A model generated the notes under the pieces. That model searched no databases. It saw only the letters and a list, made by a program, of their open reading frames with translations, and had not been told where the DNA came from. The position numbers were made by a program, and so were the translations under genes. 64,000 nucleotides of DNA from Cryptomeria japonica (taxonomy: Eukaryota > Streptophyta > Pinopsida > Cupressales > Cupressaceae). Each line of letters begins with the position of its first letter. The first letter of the stretch is position 1. Location of the stretch: contig NC_081408.1 in NCBI RefSeq assembly GCF_030272615.1, forward strand, positions 407,759,889-407,823,888, written 5' to 3'. Of this stretch, positions 35,060 to 46,910 are shown in pieces.

Positions 35060-37587
35060 TGAGAAATCCTTTTAAATTTTCTGATTTTTTACTTTTTTTA
35101 GATTTTTGACTTAAAGAGATCTAGTATATCTCAAATTCAACTTGAAAGCTCATTGTGGTTCTATCTTCTTCAATGAATCCACTTGATAATCCAGCAATCA
35201 AATTCTTTTCTTATACAAATTTTGTTGGTGATTGTTTCAAAATATTACTTGATAAGCTTCAACATCAACTATTTCATTCATGTATTCACTATAAGCCCTC
35301 CTAGCGCTAATTCTATTGAGCGCGGATGAGGGTGAAAAAGAAAACTTGAGATTACTCCCACAAATATGAATTGATAGAATCTAGAGTTCACTTGTTCACA
35401 ACTATGCCTTTCTTCCAGTGCCAATAATGTTGATGTGTTTTTTATTCACTGCATACACATAATAAAATACCAAGTATTTTATCCTCTCTTGAACAAAATC
35501 CTCTCGAATGATAAGCTATATGATCATACAAGGTGACTCCAAGGTTTATATTGTCAATTCTTGACGTGTGGATAGCTCAATGGTTTGATGTGATATTGTT
35601 GGAATCACAAGGGGGACATACATTGAACATGAATCTTATTAGAACATGAAGACTTACTTAACATGGAAAACAAGTAGACAAAGGAATTAAGGGTTAAGAA
35701 ACCTAATCTAATCCTAAGAATGTAGGAAATAATTGATGATTAGGTGTGGCCAAACCAAGCTTTGTTTCCCCATCAAGGAACAACTACACAAAATGGGTGC
35801 AATCTCCTAAGAATAAATGAATGGTTGGCATATCACCAATGCACATCAACCACATGAAAAATAAGCATGAAGCAATAGAAGTTGATCTTTCACATAATTT
35901 TAGTCGACTACGCACTCCAATTTGCAATCAACAAATTACAAGTAGTTTGAATATTAGGTACACCATTCATCAACAATGATATCTTTCATTCAACCAGCCA
36001 ACTTTAAGGAAAATGAGAAGTAGAGAGCATGCAACATGTTGAATTAAAATAGAGAATCCACCATAAATTCAATGAAAACAATATCTCTTACAACAAGATC
36101 TTGGCAACAATTTTTGCCTTCTCCTCTTATTTTAACTTCTAAATCCTAATTATTTATGTCATCTAATTACTAGCTATTATTGAATTATTAACTATCAACC
36201 AATTATATATCTTTACAAATAAGATCACTGAGCCTCATATAGATCTCTCTTTACAATTCAAAGGCTTAGATTGATTCGCAATCAACAATTCAAATTACAT
36301 AATGAAAACCCTAATTATGGTTAGTTACAATAAATCATTTTCGGCCAATGAGAAAATTATAATGATTTGAAGATTTTTATTACATTAAAAAAGAACCAAT
36401 AGATGATGAGATTAGGTATCTCTAACTTTGTACCTTAATGGGATCTGCCAAGTTCAATGTATCTGGACACTTTGACTTGGAGCCCTTTGATTGGATGAAT
36501 GATGACTAGGATACCACCTCAACTTGCCTTGTAGACTTGATTAACTTTCCTTGCTCCATTGAATCTTTCACTTTGAAGTCCTTCACCTTGGAGTACTAGT
36601 AATAATTATTGGATTTCTAGAGGAAATTCAACATTGTAAAACATCCTTTCTATCTTCATTACTATGTTTTGATCTTGTTCTCTTACAACATTATTTATTT
36701 TCCTTGACTTCTTCACAAAGTTGAGACCTTCCATGTTAAAATTGTGATGTTGTCCTTTCAATATGATTGTGAATTATTTTTTCCAAATTGTACCTTCATC
36801 TTCTCTCAAATTTGAACCTTTATTCCTCCTCATAACATTGTTTGTTTTTTTCCATATAGTGAAGTCCTTCACTCCACACTCCATACACCACATTTCTTGC
36901 ATCCAACCTAAAAATATATAAAGACAACATTTAAATCATGATTATGAATGAAACCTTAAAAAAGAAAAATCCAAGCTAATTAACAAAACTCGCTTCTTAA
37001 AACCCTTCAAAAAGTCTAAAAATTGTCCTTCATATTAAAATTTCAAGGAAAATTGATTAAAATCTATAAATTTGACCTCAAATCTGATTGCTAAGACCTA
37101 AAAGGATATTAAAGATCCTTATTTACAAACAAGATGGCTTTGATCTATGATCAAACCACTTGATTCTTCTCTTCCAATGATTTATCTCTTGCATTTCACC
37201 CTTTTCAATGTTGAATTCCTTATGTTAATTGTGGTGAATATCTTCTTGCCTTTTGTGCGAACTTGATTATATTATTGGTGCGGACTTGTAACAATTTTCC
37301 TTGATGCAAATTTATTGTGGTAGTATCATTGATGCAAACTTACGAGAGCAAATTTGATTTTTTTTTTAATGAGTGTTTCCCTTCTTTGTCATATATACCC
37401 TTCCCTTGAACAATGGCACCCCTTGATCATCATAGACTTCCAACAAAATTGAATCCAAAAAGCATTTTATGTTTGTTATAATTAAAAGTTACATTTGTTT
37501 GAACTTAGTCAATAAGCCAACCCTCTTACCTTTCATGTGATTTTTCAATTAAATTGTGATTGATTAAGGTGTAGTGCTTTTAAGGTT

Positions 37588-37592
37588 TTACA
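37588..37592 (+). repeat. TSD of element G, left copy (TTACA)
   Basis: TTACA precedes TGTTGGCATTG and recurs at 56344-56348. Confidence 0.9.
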
Positions 37593-38554
37593 TGTTGGCA
37601 TTGTATTGTCATTGATGTCAACCGGTAAACAGGCTTGCCAAATAAATTGTTGTTGACCTAACTGCTAAATTGTTGTCAACTGGTAACCAAGAAGAGAAAG
37701 GTGTTCAAGCAACTGGTATGGATGATTGGAGAAGATTCAGGTGTTGCGGTTCAGAATATAGGTTCATAACATTTCCATGAGTATGTGATTGAAACCACGT
37801 CAAGTTTGGTGAACTAGAGAGCACATTTATAATTGACTGAGATAAACTTTATGAAGAAGAATGAATATTGGTCTGGTATTCAAGTAAGTGTTGTATCAAT
37901 TAGTATACATGTCCACCAGTAAACAAGCAAGGGACAAGAAAAGCATAGAGTATGGCATCGGGTCATATGCAGTGAAAAGGTATTGTGTCCTAACTGGCCG
38001 AACAGAGAAGAGCATGGCTTGAAGGTTGACCAGTTATTGTATAACCAGTAGGGTAAGATGAACTGATAGTATAAGGTGAACACTGGTTGTGTGTTCGGTC
38101 AATGCTTGAGCCTAAACTGACACAGTGAACTGAGGTGTATGCCGACAAAGATGACACATAGGATCCAGGTGGCTAATGTGTAATGGTTGATGAAGAGTGT
38201 GTCCGTGAGGTACTTGTCGACTAAGTCTGCATTAAATGTCGACTGCGGAAATCATGGATGATTTGCAGAGGATTGCGGATCAAAGCTATTCAAAGGACAA
38301 AGATTTGATTCTTTGACATCATGATTGAAGCAGGATAGTCGATTTGGAGAAAGGCACTGCAAGATCATTTATTGTGATTGACAAAAAGCAGGGCTGGTTT
38401 TTGCTAAAAATAGTAAACGTGTATTGGAACAATAGATTTGGTTGTGTTGTTTGTTTTTGTTGCATATTGTCAATCTCAGAGATGAGATCCAATTTGATTT
38501 GATATGGATTGGGTTGGTGAAGAAAACCCTAAGACGCAAGGTTTGATTTTTTGT

Positions 38555-38581
38555 TTTGGCGGGAAAGCTTGATTATAAATA
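38555..38581 (+). promoter_or_regulatory. E2F-like site and TATA box, element G 5' LTR
   Basis: TTTGGCGGGAAA (38555-38566) fits the E2F/DP binding consensus of S-phase genes and lies 7 bp before TATAAATA (38574-38581). Both are exact at the same spacing in the 3' LTR (55528-55554), in LTRs that otherwise differ at many positions. Confidence 0.55.
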
Positions 38582-39192
38582 TGCAGATTGAAGATCTAAG
38601 TTAATGATGCCAGTGGCCGAAAAAGAGAGTGTTTGAATGAATAGAGACTTGATCTAACTAAGTGTGATCAAAAATATTGAAGAAACCGATTATTTGAAAT
38701 AGAACCGGAAGGAGAGGTTTAACCGGTAAGAGGGGTTTAACTGGTAAGAAACAGAGTAACCGATGAACTGTCACAAAGTTAACAGTCAAGTGAACCGGTA
38801 GTGTTTGAACCAGTAAGAAGGCATCAAAGAGTGAATGAGTGTAGAGTAAGGATCAGAGGAAGTCAAGAAAGGCAGAGGTTGGCTGGTAAGGGGTTAGAGA
38901 GAGTGAATAGATAACCGGTAGTAAAAGAAGTTGTGAGACGGAGAAGAGTTGAAACCGACATAAGAGATTGATTGCAGGAGTTACAAAATTTCATTTGTAA
39001 CAAGGAGATTTTATTGTATCTAAATTTATTTCATTGTATTTCACTGAGTGGGTGCTTGGTGCAAGGTTTGGTGATCCTTGAGTTGGTGCTCAGAAATAGT
39101 GTAGGGGTTGATGCTCCTTTGGGTAGGTGCCTATAAATTGCTAGGGGTTGGTGTTCCTTGGGTTGGTGCGCTAAACAATTGTGAAATTGTTA

Positions 39193-39200
39193 TTCCATTG
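39193..39200 (+). repeat. 8-bp TSD of hAT-like element, left copy
   Basis: TTCCATTG, repeated exactly at 42243-42250. The uninterrupted 3' LTR of G has TTCCATTGTGAGG at about 56126, which confirms the insertion point. Confidence 0.85.
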
Positions 39201-39380
39201 CAGGGAAAACTTTAAGAAACCCCCCCCCCCTTGGACAAGGTGTAAAAACCTGGCGAAAGTTGTATAATTCCCGAGCAAAATTTTGAATTTTACTAGCGAA
39301 TTTTTGCGATTTACGGAGAAAAAATAATAATCTCCATTGGCAAATTAGCCATGATCACTCAAAAGTTTGTGAAAAATCCT

Positions 39381-39645
39381 GGCGAATTGTAATATTTTTA
39401 AAACCAAAAAAATATTTGCATGGGCGCATTGTAATGTTTTTAAAACCAGAAAAATATTTGCATGGGTGCATTGTAATGTTTTTAAAACCAGAAAAATATT
39501 TGCATTGGTGATTTCAACCTATTTGCAAACCATTAAAAAAAAATATTGGCGATTTCAACCTATTTTCAAACCATAAAAATAAAATATTGGCGATTTCAAG
39601 CTATTTTCAAACCATAAAAAAATATATTGGAGATTTCAAGATATT
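39381..39645 (+). repeat. Two adjacent tandem repeats, 42- and 41-bp units
   Basis: First array: GGCGCATTGTAATGTTTTTA units at 39381, 39423 and 39465 (42 bp). Second array: TTGGCGATTTCAACC units at 39505, 39546, 39587 and 39627 (40-41 bp). Both begin with a GGCGA/GGCGC-type word, so the arrays multiply the subterminal motif of the hAT-like element. Confidence 0.8.
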
Positions 39646-39689
39646 AAGTCATTAAAACACGTGGCACATAGTTGTCAACTCTCTACCTA

Positions 39690-40830
39690 AAAGACTGGCC
39701 ATTAGAAAATCTCGCGACCTAGCGACAAGCCCTTGTGACTCTATCTCCAACTTGCAAGCTGAAAATGCTAAGCCTTCATAACCTCGAGATCTAGTGACTA
39801 AGGGAAATTGAACTGCCACTCGCCAATTCTCAACCACAAAATGTTAAGTCCTCATCACCGCAGTGACTTGGAGATAGTGGTAACTTTAACCCTTGATCTT
39901 CATCAAGCGAGTGAGAGACAGTCGTTGATCTTCATCAAGCCCTTTAGTCACAACCTCGCAACAACATTTGTAATATTCTTTCTTTACCTGCGAGTTGGCG
40001 ACCACTGCAAATCTAACAAAACAACTTATTTCATCACAAGCTCGCAACTCAAAACTTAACTTGACTTAAACCCTTGCGATCCTGCAACAACAAGACACTT
40101 AACCGCCATCGCATGCTTGCAACACTTTTTGACTTAAGACTTACAAACCCACAAGCATGCGATGACCACAAAATGAGACCAAAACTTACCTTTCGCCAGA
40201 TCGCAACATAAAATGCTAAACAACTTCAAAACCTGCGAGCAAGCGACGAAACCAACTAAGCTGCAATACCAACCACATCGCATGATCACAAATTAAAATG
40301 ACTTAACCGCAAACACCTCACGACCTTGCGATAACATAAAATCTCACCCAATCGTAACCTCACAACATAAAATGGTCAAGTGCAAAATATCTTGCGAGGT
40401 AGCGACAACTAAAATCTCCTAGTACTCACAAGCTCGTGACTTAAATTGACTTGATAATAAAGGACCTGCGAGCTAGCGATAACCATAAAATCTCAAAACT
40501 ATTTATCTCTTGACCACAGTGACCGAGCAAGTACCAACAAAAATCGATGTTTTATGTTAAACCTTCATAAACAGGCATGAGCAGTGGCACACAGACCATT
40601 AATGACTTACTCGCTAACTCTCGCGGCTTTAATGCATGGCATCAAACCAATTCAAGACCTCACACCCAAAGCAACTTCATTAACAATCTCCAGCTTGCTA
40701 ACATAAAATGCTAACACCCAAAAAACTAGAGACCTCGAAATTTAAACCCAAACCAACACTCACTAACTCGCCACTTAAATTGTTAAACATGAAATTTATC
40801 TGCGAGTTAGAGATGAAACATTAAACATGT
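39690..40830 (+). repeat. Dispersed GCGAG/AGCGAC motif region
   Basis: A CpG-containing block in otherwise CpG-poor DNA. Words such as CTCGCGACCTAGCGAC (39710), CTGCGAGTTGGCGACC (39989), CTGCGAGCAAGCGACG (40232), TTGCGAGGTAGCGACA (40393) and CTGCGAGCTAGCGATA (40466) recur, often beside ATAAAATG or AAAATCTC. Spacing is irregular. No ORF. Confidence 0.6.
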
Positions 40831-41329
40831 CTCATTGTTTGACCAACCATTTGAACACACTTGACGTTGACATGGACAAATAAAGAGAGGACAACTCAGA
40901 TTTTCAACGCATGACAACTTCGGTTTACTAGCCAACTAAGACAAAAAAACAAACACAAAACCCTAATCGCCATGAACATCATGTTAAGAATTTAATGTAG
41001 AACAGTAGAAAGGTTCTAATAGTTATGCAATATGAATAATTTTATGGATCTTGTGACACAAATTGTTGCATTTCATGTTCAACATAATGTGGAACCAATT
41101 TACTAATAATTCAGAAAATAAATTCTAATTGTTTACTAATAATTCAAATTCATAATTAAAAATATGAAATAAGTATCTATTCTGATTGACAAATTCAAGG
41201 AATACAATATCAAAAAATCATCAATGACAACTATAGTATTGCAAATTGAAATTGTAATATGACTCAAGAATTGTAGTATAATTATAAATACCTATAAACT
41301 GACTGCTAATTCACTTCAGTGACTCAGTC

Positions 41330-41765
41330 TGAGGCTTCTATATCCCAAATGGACTCAAGATCCGGAAACTGACTAGTACTAACAGGTTCATCTTCATTCT
41401 GAGTCGGGTATTCAAAAATTTCTTCCTCTTCATGCTAACTCTGAGTCTGCGATCCATCATTTGTCTCAGCACTAGCACTAGCAGTAGCACCACCAGCTTT
41501 TAAAGTGTTGCACAACCCTCGTCTTTCACGCATGGAATTCTAGATTGCCAGTGCCCTATCATATGGAAAATCTCTAACATTATACTGAGTTACAAACAAC
41601 CTGAAGCAAGTTTACAAATTTTTGTCTAATTTGTTTCTGATCTTTGATTTCAAATACCCTAATGCCTGTGTTGCAGAATTGTAACTCTGGCCCTCCGCCC
41701 TACAATGAACTTTGGCATTCCAACTCAAATTGCGGAATGCAAATTGAGAGCTCCCAAATTTACTA
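41330..41765 (-). pseudogene. Probable hAT transposase C-terminal fragment
   Basis: One minus-strand frame with three stops reads FRNLSWNAKVHCRAEGQSYN, then KSKIRNKLDKN, LFVTQYNVRDFPYDRALAI and NSMRERRGL, ending in an acidic tail (HEEEEIFEYP, LESIWDIEASD). Compared with the hAT dimerisation region this fits the order GxxxN..., KxRNxL, LVxxxYNxR and an acidic end. The conserved Trp after Asn is missing. Upstream exons are absent. The match is by eye only. Confidence 0.45.
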
Positions 41766-42242
41766 ATCAGTCACGAACAAATTGTAAGAAAGAGTGTATT
41801 TATATCAATCCATGATTGCATTTTTGGTGAATTGCGTGGGCGTTTCAAAATGCATATTGATTTAAGTGGGGCGAAATGGGTCCTTGAATGCTTATAATGT
41901 TTTAATTGATATTGGCGAATTTGGCTGACGTGCGCAATGAACATTTAATTTACCGTTGGCGAATTAGGTCCTAGGTACGTGGTCGTTTTACTATTTCTGG
42001 TGAATAACGAAGGTGATCTAATACCCACATCCGAGTGATTCCAGGTGAATATTACGGGCATGCACGTCGAACGGTGTGTGGTCAATGGCGAAGATAGAAT
42101 ACAGTGTACTGTTAACCCCAAAATTCTGGACAATTTAACCACTATGTTTCCCCAGACTATTCGTCATTTCCTCCAAAAAAAAAAATGCAAAAATACGTGG
42201 AATTCGCCAATTGACGAAGATTCGCCACTAAAAAACTCTCTG

Positions 42243-42250
42243 TTCCATTG
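42243..42250 (+). repeat. 8-bp TSD of hAT-like element, right copy
   Basis: TTCCATTG, exact copy of 39193-39200. Confidence 0.85.
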
Positions 42251-42463
42251 TGAGGGTGGATTGGAGCAGTAGACTCCAGCAGCATTTCTCACTGAGGTTT
42301 TTCGCACATTGGGTTTTCCTCGTATATTTGGTGTTGTGTGATGCATTCTTTGTGTGTTATTGAATATTAGTGTTTTCATTACTTTACCGATTGCACACAC
42401 ATAGTTGAAAATTATTTATAACCGCCGATTCACCCCCCTCTTAGTGATATCTTGTATTCTACA
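42251..42463 (+). repeat. 5' LTR of element G, last part
   Basis: Matches 56131-56343 and includes the U5 motifs GTTTTTCGCACATTGGG and TTCACCCCCCTCTTAGTG, ending TTCTACA before the primer site. Confidence 0.9.
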
Positions 42464-42465
42464 AT

Positions 42466-42477
42466 TGGTATCAAAGT
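42466..42477 (+). other. Primer-binding site, element G
   Basis: TGGTATCAAAGT starts two bases after the LTR. Two changes from the copia site. Confidence 0.8.
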
Positions 42478-42538
42478 GTTAGGCTCCCTATTGGTTAAAT
42501 ATTTCTCTATCTTGGGTAGATTCTGGTTTAAGAACACA

Positions 42539-44530
42539 ATGGCAAGGAATGAATCCTCCTCCACCAAAGCCCCCATGTTTGATGGAACCAACTATGCCTT
42601 TTGGAGTAGAAGAATGGAAACCTATATGTCCTCCCTAGGTTTTGATGTTTGGATGTCTATTAAGAATGGGTATATTGTCCATGGTGTTCCTCCTACAAAT
42701 CCGGATGCTAAGACGGAGTATGAAAACAATGCAAAGGCTTAACATGCTATTCTCAGTGGGTTGTTTGATAATGAGTTTGTTAAGGTTATGCATTGCTCAT
42801 TCACCAAGGAGACTTGGGATAAACTACAGAGATTATTTGAAGGAGATGTCAAGGTCAAGGAGGTCAACCTGCAAACACTAAGAGGTCAGCTTGAAGGCTT
42901 GAAGATGAAAGATGAAGATTGCATATTACCTTCAGAGAGTAGATAAAACTATGAACACCATCAGGGGGCTTGGAGAGGATATATTTGATGAAGTTATTGT
43001 CAAAAAGGTACTTAGATCACTCACATCTAAGTATGATACAAAGGTCTCTGCTATAGAGGAAGCCAAGGATCTAGAAAAAAATCAATGGATGAGTTATTCG
43101 CTTCCCTAACTGCTTATGAGATAAGGACAACCAGTGAAGGAACTTCCAAGAAAGAGGTTTCTTTCAACTCCACCAAAAAGGGTACGGAAGAAAGTACTCA
43201 TAAATAATCTAGTGAAGAATCAGATACAATGGTGGAAAACTTTTTAAGGAAGCTCAAAAGAGGATCTGGTAAGTACAAAGGAAAACTACCTCTCAAATGT
43301 TTTAACTATGGTAAAATTGGACACTTTGCTTCAAAATGTCCCTATGGTTAAAATGGTGGAGAGGAGCTACAAAGCACTAGCAGACCCTTAGGCAAGAATA
43401 AAGAGAATAAGGTCTACCAGCAAGAAAGAAGAAGACACCAGAAGAAGAATAGCTTGTATACTTTTGAAGATGATGCCACAGATGAAGAAAGTGTCGCAGA
43501 AGATAACTATTGTGAGGATGAAAGAGAAATTAATCTTTTTATGGCTCTAGATGAACTGGTTGATGAGGCTAATGAAGATGAAGACATTGAAGCTAAGGTG
43601 GATCTAGAAGGTGAGCTCATAAGTTCCCTTGAGGAGTTAAGTAAAGCAAGAAAAGAACTCAAAAAGGTTAAGCATGTTGTTGTAGAGGAACAAGAACAGC
43701 TGGAGAAATCTTTGGAGGAATCCAAGAAGACAATATCTGATTTGAAACTCCAGTTGGAAGAAACTAAAAAGATATATGAGGTCACATGCTCTAATGCATT
43801 AGAGAAGGAGAAGGAGCATCAGAAGTTAGAAGAAGAGATTGTAAGGCTCATAAAGGAGCTTGAAAAGAGCAAGGATGAATTGAAGATGAGAAGCAAGTAT
43901 GAGGGTAGCACTGAAGCCTTAGACAAGATGTTGAGAAATCAAAAGCATTCAAAAGATACCAGTGGTATAGAATTTGAAGAAGGACAGAGTTCAAACAGCA
44001 AAGACACATCCGGTAAGTAGATACAATTCACTTCCTCAAGTGGAAGTAAAGAGAAACAAATCTTTACAGTTAGCAAAGATACTGGAAAGAAGACCTATCC
44101 TGAAGCTACAAGAAATCAGCCTGTGAACTGGAATGGAAATCATAAAGGAAATCCCATGGCATATGATAAAGGATTCACTAGAGTCAATGGCATAAAAGGA
44201 ATACATTCGGTAAGATAAAGGTTTGTCAGTCCAAAGCAACAAGACTGGTATGTACCCAAATTCCATGGTTATTGCTACCAGTGTAATAATTTTGGACATA
44301 GAATTGTTGATTGTAGACTGATGAATAAGCCCCCTGTTAGTTTTGAAAGTAAAAATTATTTTGCTGCACTCTGGGAGATGAATATTGTGTGTTATCAGTG
44401 TAATGATTTAGGTCATAGGAGTTATGAATGTAGGAAAAGTATGTCGATATCCTACAATAGGTTTTCAAATTCATCATTTATGTCAATGTGAAGTGCTATA
44501 ACTACCAAAACTTTGGGCACATTCCAAAAT
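42539..44530 (+). pseudogene. Copia Gag of element G, long form with coiled coil
   Basis: The ATG at 42539 begins MARNESSSTKAPMFDGTNYA, followed by FWSRRMETYM, the standard copia Gag start. UBN2-like parts follow (HCSFTKETWDKLQRLFEG, then VVKKVLRSLTSKYDT). A first knuckle at about 43300 is CFNYGKIGHFASKC (second Cys to Tyr). Then come an acidic and coiled-coil stretch (43454-44020) and more knuckles: CYQCNNFGHRIVDC (44271), CYQCNDLGHRSYEC (44392) and a broken third. Stops occur near 42740, 43207, 43349, 44020, 44216 and 44489. The coiled coil and EALDKMLRNQKHSKDTSGI linker resemble the Gag of elements E and H. Confidence 0.82.
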
Positions 44531-45139
44531 ACTACAAACTCAGAACAACCAAGCAAAATAAGTCAGTACCGGATCAAAAACCAATAGCAAAACCAAAGCA
44601 TGAAATTGCAGCAGACAAGAAGAAAGAAGACAACCTGGTTTGGGTTGAGAAGGACAAGAATAAAGTAGAATCAAGTCTAATTGTGCAGACTGCCCTGCAT
44701 GCAAAAAGAAGAAATGTGTGGGTTGTAGACAATGGATATTCCAATCACATGAACGGAGACAAAAATAAATTTATTAAGTTTGAAGATTGGAATGGAGGCT
44801 CAATAAGATTTGCAGACAACTCTTCTACCAAGATAAAAGGAAAACGTACTCTGAATATAGATGGAAAATTGAAGGAACATGATGTATATTATATGGAAGG
44901 TTTAAAGCATAACTTACTCAGTGTGAATCAAATGTGTGATAAAGGATACAAATTCACTTTTGACTCTACCGATTGCCAAATAAGAAAAGAGAGTACCAGA
45001 CAGATTGTAGCTGAAGGAAAAAGGACAAATGGAATTGTGTACAATTTGAAGGAATGCTTTGAGTCCCAATGCATGATGGGACAAGTGGATGAGAGCATAT
45101 AGATTTTGATAATCTGGTTAAAGTAAGCAAAAAGGGATG
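44531..45139 (+). pseudogene. Copia protease, element G
   Basis: WVVDNGYSNHMNGDKNKF at about 44719 is the protease active-site region (usually DSGCSNHMTGD). Asp is kept, Ser is Asn and Cys is Tyr. YYMEGLKHNLLSVNQMCDKG follows at about 44887. The frame ends at 45102 shortly before the integrase zinc domain. Confidence 0.8.
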
Positions 45140-45999
45140 TGTGAGACATATATCTCCAATCATCAAACCGGAAAGCACATTTTGTGATGAATGTGTAAAA
45201 GGAAAGCAGACTAAGGTGACCTTCAAGACTAAAGAACATAATACTTTAAGGCCACTTGAACTTGTGCATATTGATCTATGTGTACCAACTAGAACAAGAG
45301 CTTTAGCCGGTGAAAGATACTTCATGCTCTCATTGATGATTTTTCAAGAATGACATGGGTCACTTTCCTACATGACAAATCTCAAGCATTTGAAAGATTC
45401 AAGATTTTCCAAAAGATGGTTGAGAGGGAAAGTGGATGCAAGATGCAATTTCTAAGATCGAATCGGGGTGGAGAGTTCACATCAAATGAGTTTGAAAATT
45501 ACTGTGAGAGACATGGAATCAGAAGACAGTATTCAGCTCCAAGGACACCACAACAAAATGGTGTTGTAGAAAGGAAAAACCAGAATTTCAAGGAGATGGC
45601 AAGAACTATGTTAAATGAAGCAAACATACCAGATATGTATTGGAAGGAAGCAGTTCATACTGTTGTATATACTTTGAATCGGGTTCAACTAAGAACAAAG
45701 AGAAGAATGACACCTTATGAATGGTGGTATGACCGAAAGCCATCAGTCAGATATTTTAGTCTTTGGAAGTAAATGCTTCATCAAGAGAGATGAGGATGGC
45801 TTAGGTGGTTTTGATTCTAGGAGTCATGAAGGTATCTTCTTGGGTTACTCAACTCATAGCAAGGCCTACAAATGCTACAACAAAAGACTGAGAAGAGTCA
45901 TTGAGATTATACATATTAGAGTTGATGAAGATATGCATAAAGGTAGACAAGCAAAAGTAAATTGGCATGATGCTTCATGTGATGAAGCTGAAATGCAGT
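45140..45999 (+). pseudogene. Copia integrase, element G (second Asp changed)
   Basis: The zinc domain is partly kept (FCDECVKGKQT near 45178; the His pair is degraded upstream). The first catalytic Asp is at 45273-45275 in LVHIDLCVPT. The second site reads FLRSNRGGEFTS with AAT (Asn) at 45461-45463, the same substitution as in element D. Glu is at 45569-45571 in NGVVERKN. Frameshifts fall near 45348 and 45765. Then KCFIKRDED and FLGYSTHSKAYKCYNKR are typical of the C-terminal part. Confidence 0.85.
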
Positions 46000-46194
46000 A
46001 AGAAAGTGAACCGGAAGAAGCACCTAACAAGTCCCCTAACCGGTATGTGCAGATAAATCACCTGGAAGAGCATATTGTAGGTGATAAAAATGATGGTGTA
46101 TAGACAAGAAGACTTGCCCAGAACAATGAACAAGTAAATTTCTGCCTCATGACAAAGATGGAACCCAAAACATTCAATAAAGCCAGCAAAAGTC

Positions 46195-46910
46195 AGAAAT
46201 GGATGGATGCAATGGAAAAAGAGCTGTAGCAAATTGAAAAGAACAAAACTTGGGAATTAGTTCCTAGACCGACAGATAAGAATGTCATTGGTACAAAATG
46301 GGTCTATTGGAACAAGATGAATGGAGAACGTAAGATCATTAGTCATAAAGCAAGGTTAGTGTGCAAAGGGTATTCCCAAGTAGAAGGAATAGATTTTGAA
46401 GAAACATATGCACCAGTGGCAAGACTTGAAGCCATTAGAATGTTTTTAGAATTCTCTGCCTACAAAGAATACAAGGTATATCAAATGGATGTCAAATCTG
46501 CTTTCTTAAATGGTAATCTAGAGGAATAAGTCTACATAAAACAACTGGAAGGATTTCTACTGCATGATGATGAAATTTTTGTGTGTCAGTTGAAGAAAGA
46601 TTTATATGGTTTGAAGCAGGCTCCAAGAGCATGGTATTCAAGGTTAGATAAGTATCTAAAGGAGCAGGGTTTCAGAAAGGGAAGTGCAAACAGTAATATG
46701 TATATTAAAGCAGATGGAAACCACATTATTATCGTGGTTGTATATGTGGATGACATATTTTTTGGAGGCAATAACAACACTCTGTGTAAAAATTTCGCTG
46801 AACAGATGCAGACATAATTTGAGATGTCAATGCTTGGAGAGTTGTCATAATTTCTTGGTTTGCAAATTTCACAGCAACATAAAGGGATATTTATCTCTCA
46901 AATCAGGTAA
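46195..46910 (+). pseudogene. Copia reverse transcriptase, element G
   Basis: [20 protein letters not shown] begins the domain. [31 protein letters not shown] (catalytic Asp 46488-46490), LYGLKQAPRAWYSRLDKYL and VVYVDDIFFGG (Asp pair 46749-46754) follow. All three catalytic Asp residues are kept, unlike in element D. In-frame stops are at 46527 (after NLEE), near 46815 (MQT, then FEMS) and near 46848. Confidence 0.88.

Larger units (their letters stand above)
37593..39200 (+). repeat. 5' LTR of element G, first part
   Basis: Begins TGTTGGCATTGTATTG. With 42251-42463 it makes 1821 bp, collinear with the split 3' LTR. Contains an E2F-like site and TATA box at 38555-38581 and many ACCGGTAA words between 38700 and 38930. 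Confidence 0.9.
39201..42242 (-). mobile_element. hAT-like DNA transposon remnant, 3.04 kb
   Basis: Inserted in the 5' LTR of G with an 8-bp duplication, the hallmark size of hAT elements. The left end is CAGGGAAAACTTT and the right end, read inward, is CAGAGAGTTTTTT, short imperfect inverted repeats with the hAT-typical CAG start. Copies of GGCGAATT and relatives crowd both ends (39250-39640 and 41910-42230), like subterminal transposase-binding repeats. A decayed C-terminal transposase piece lies at 41330-41765. The element is a deletion derivative that cannot move itself. Confidence 0.7.
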
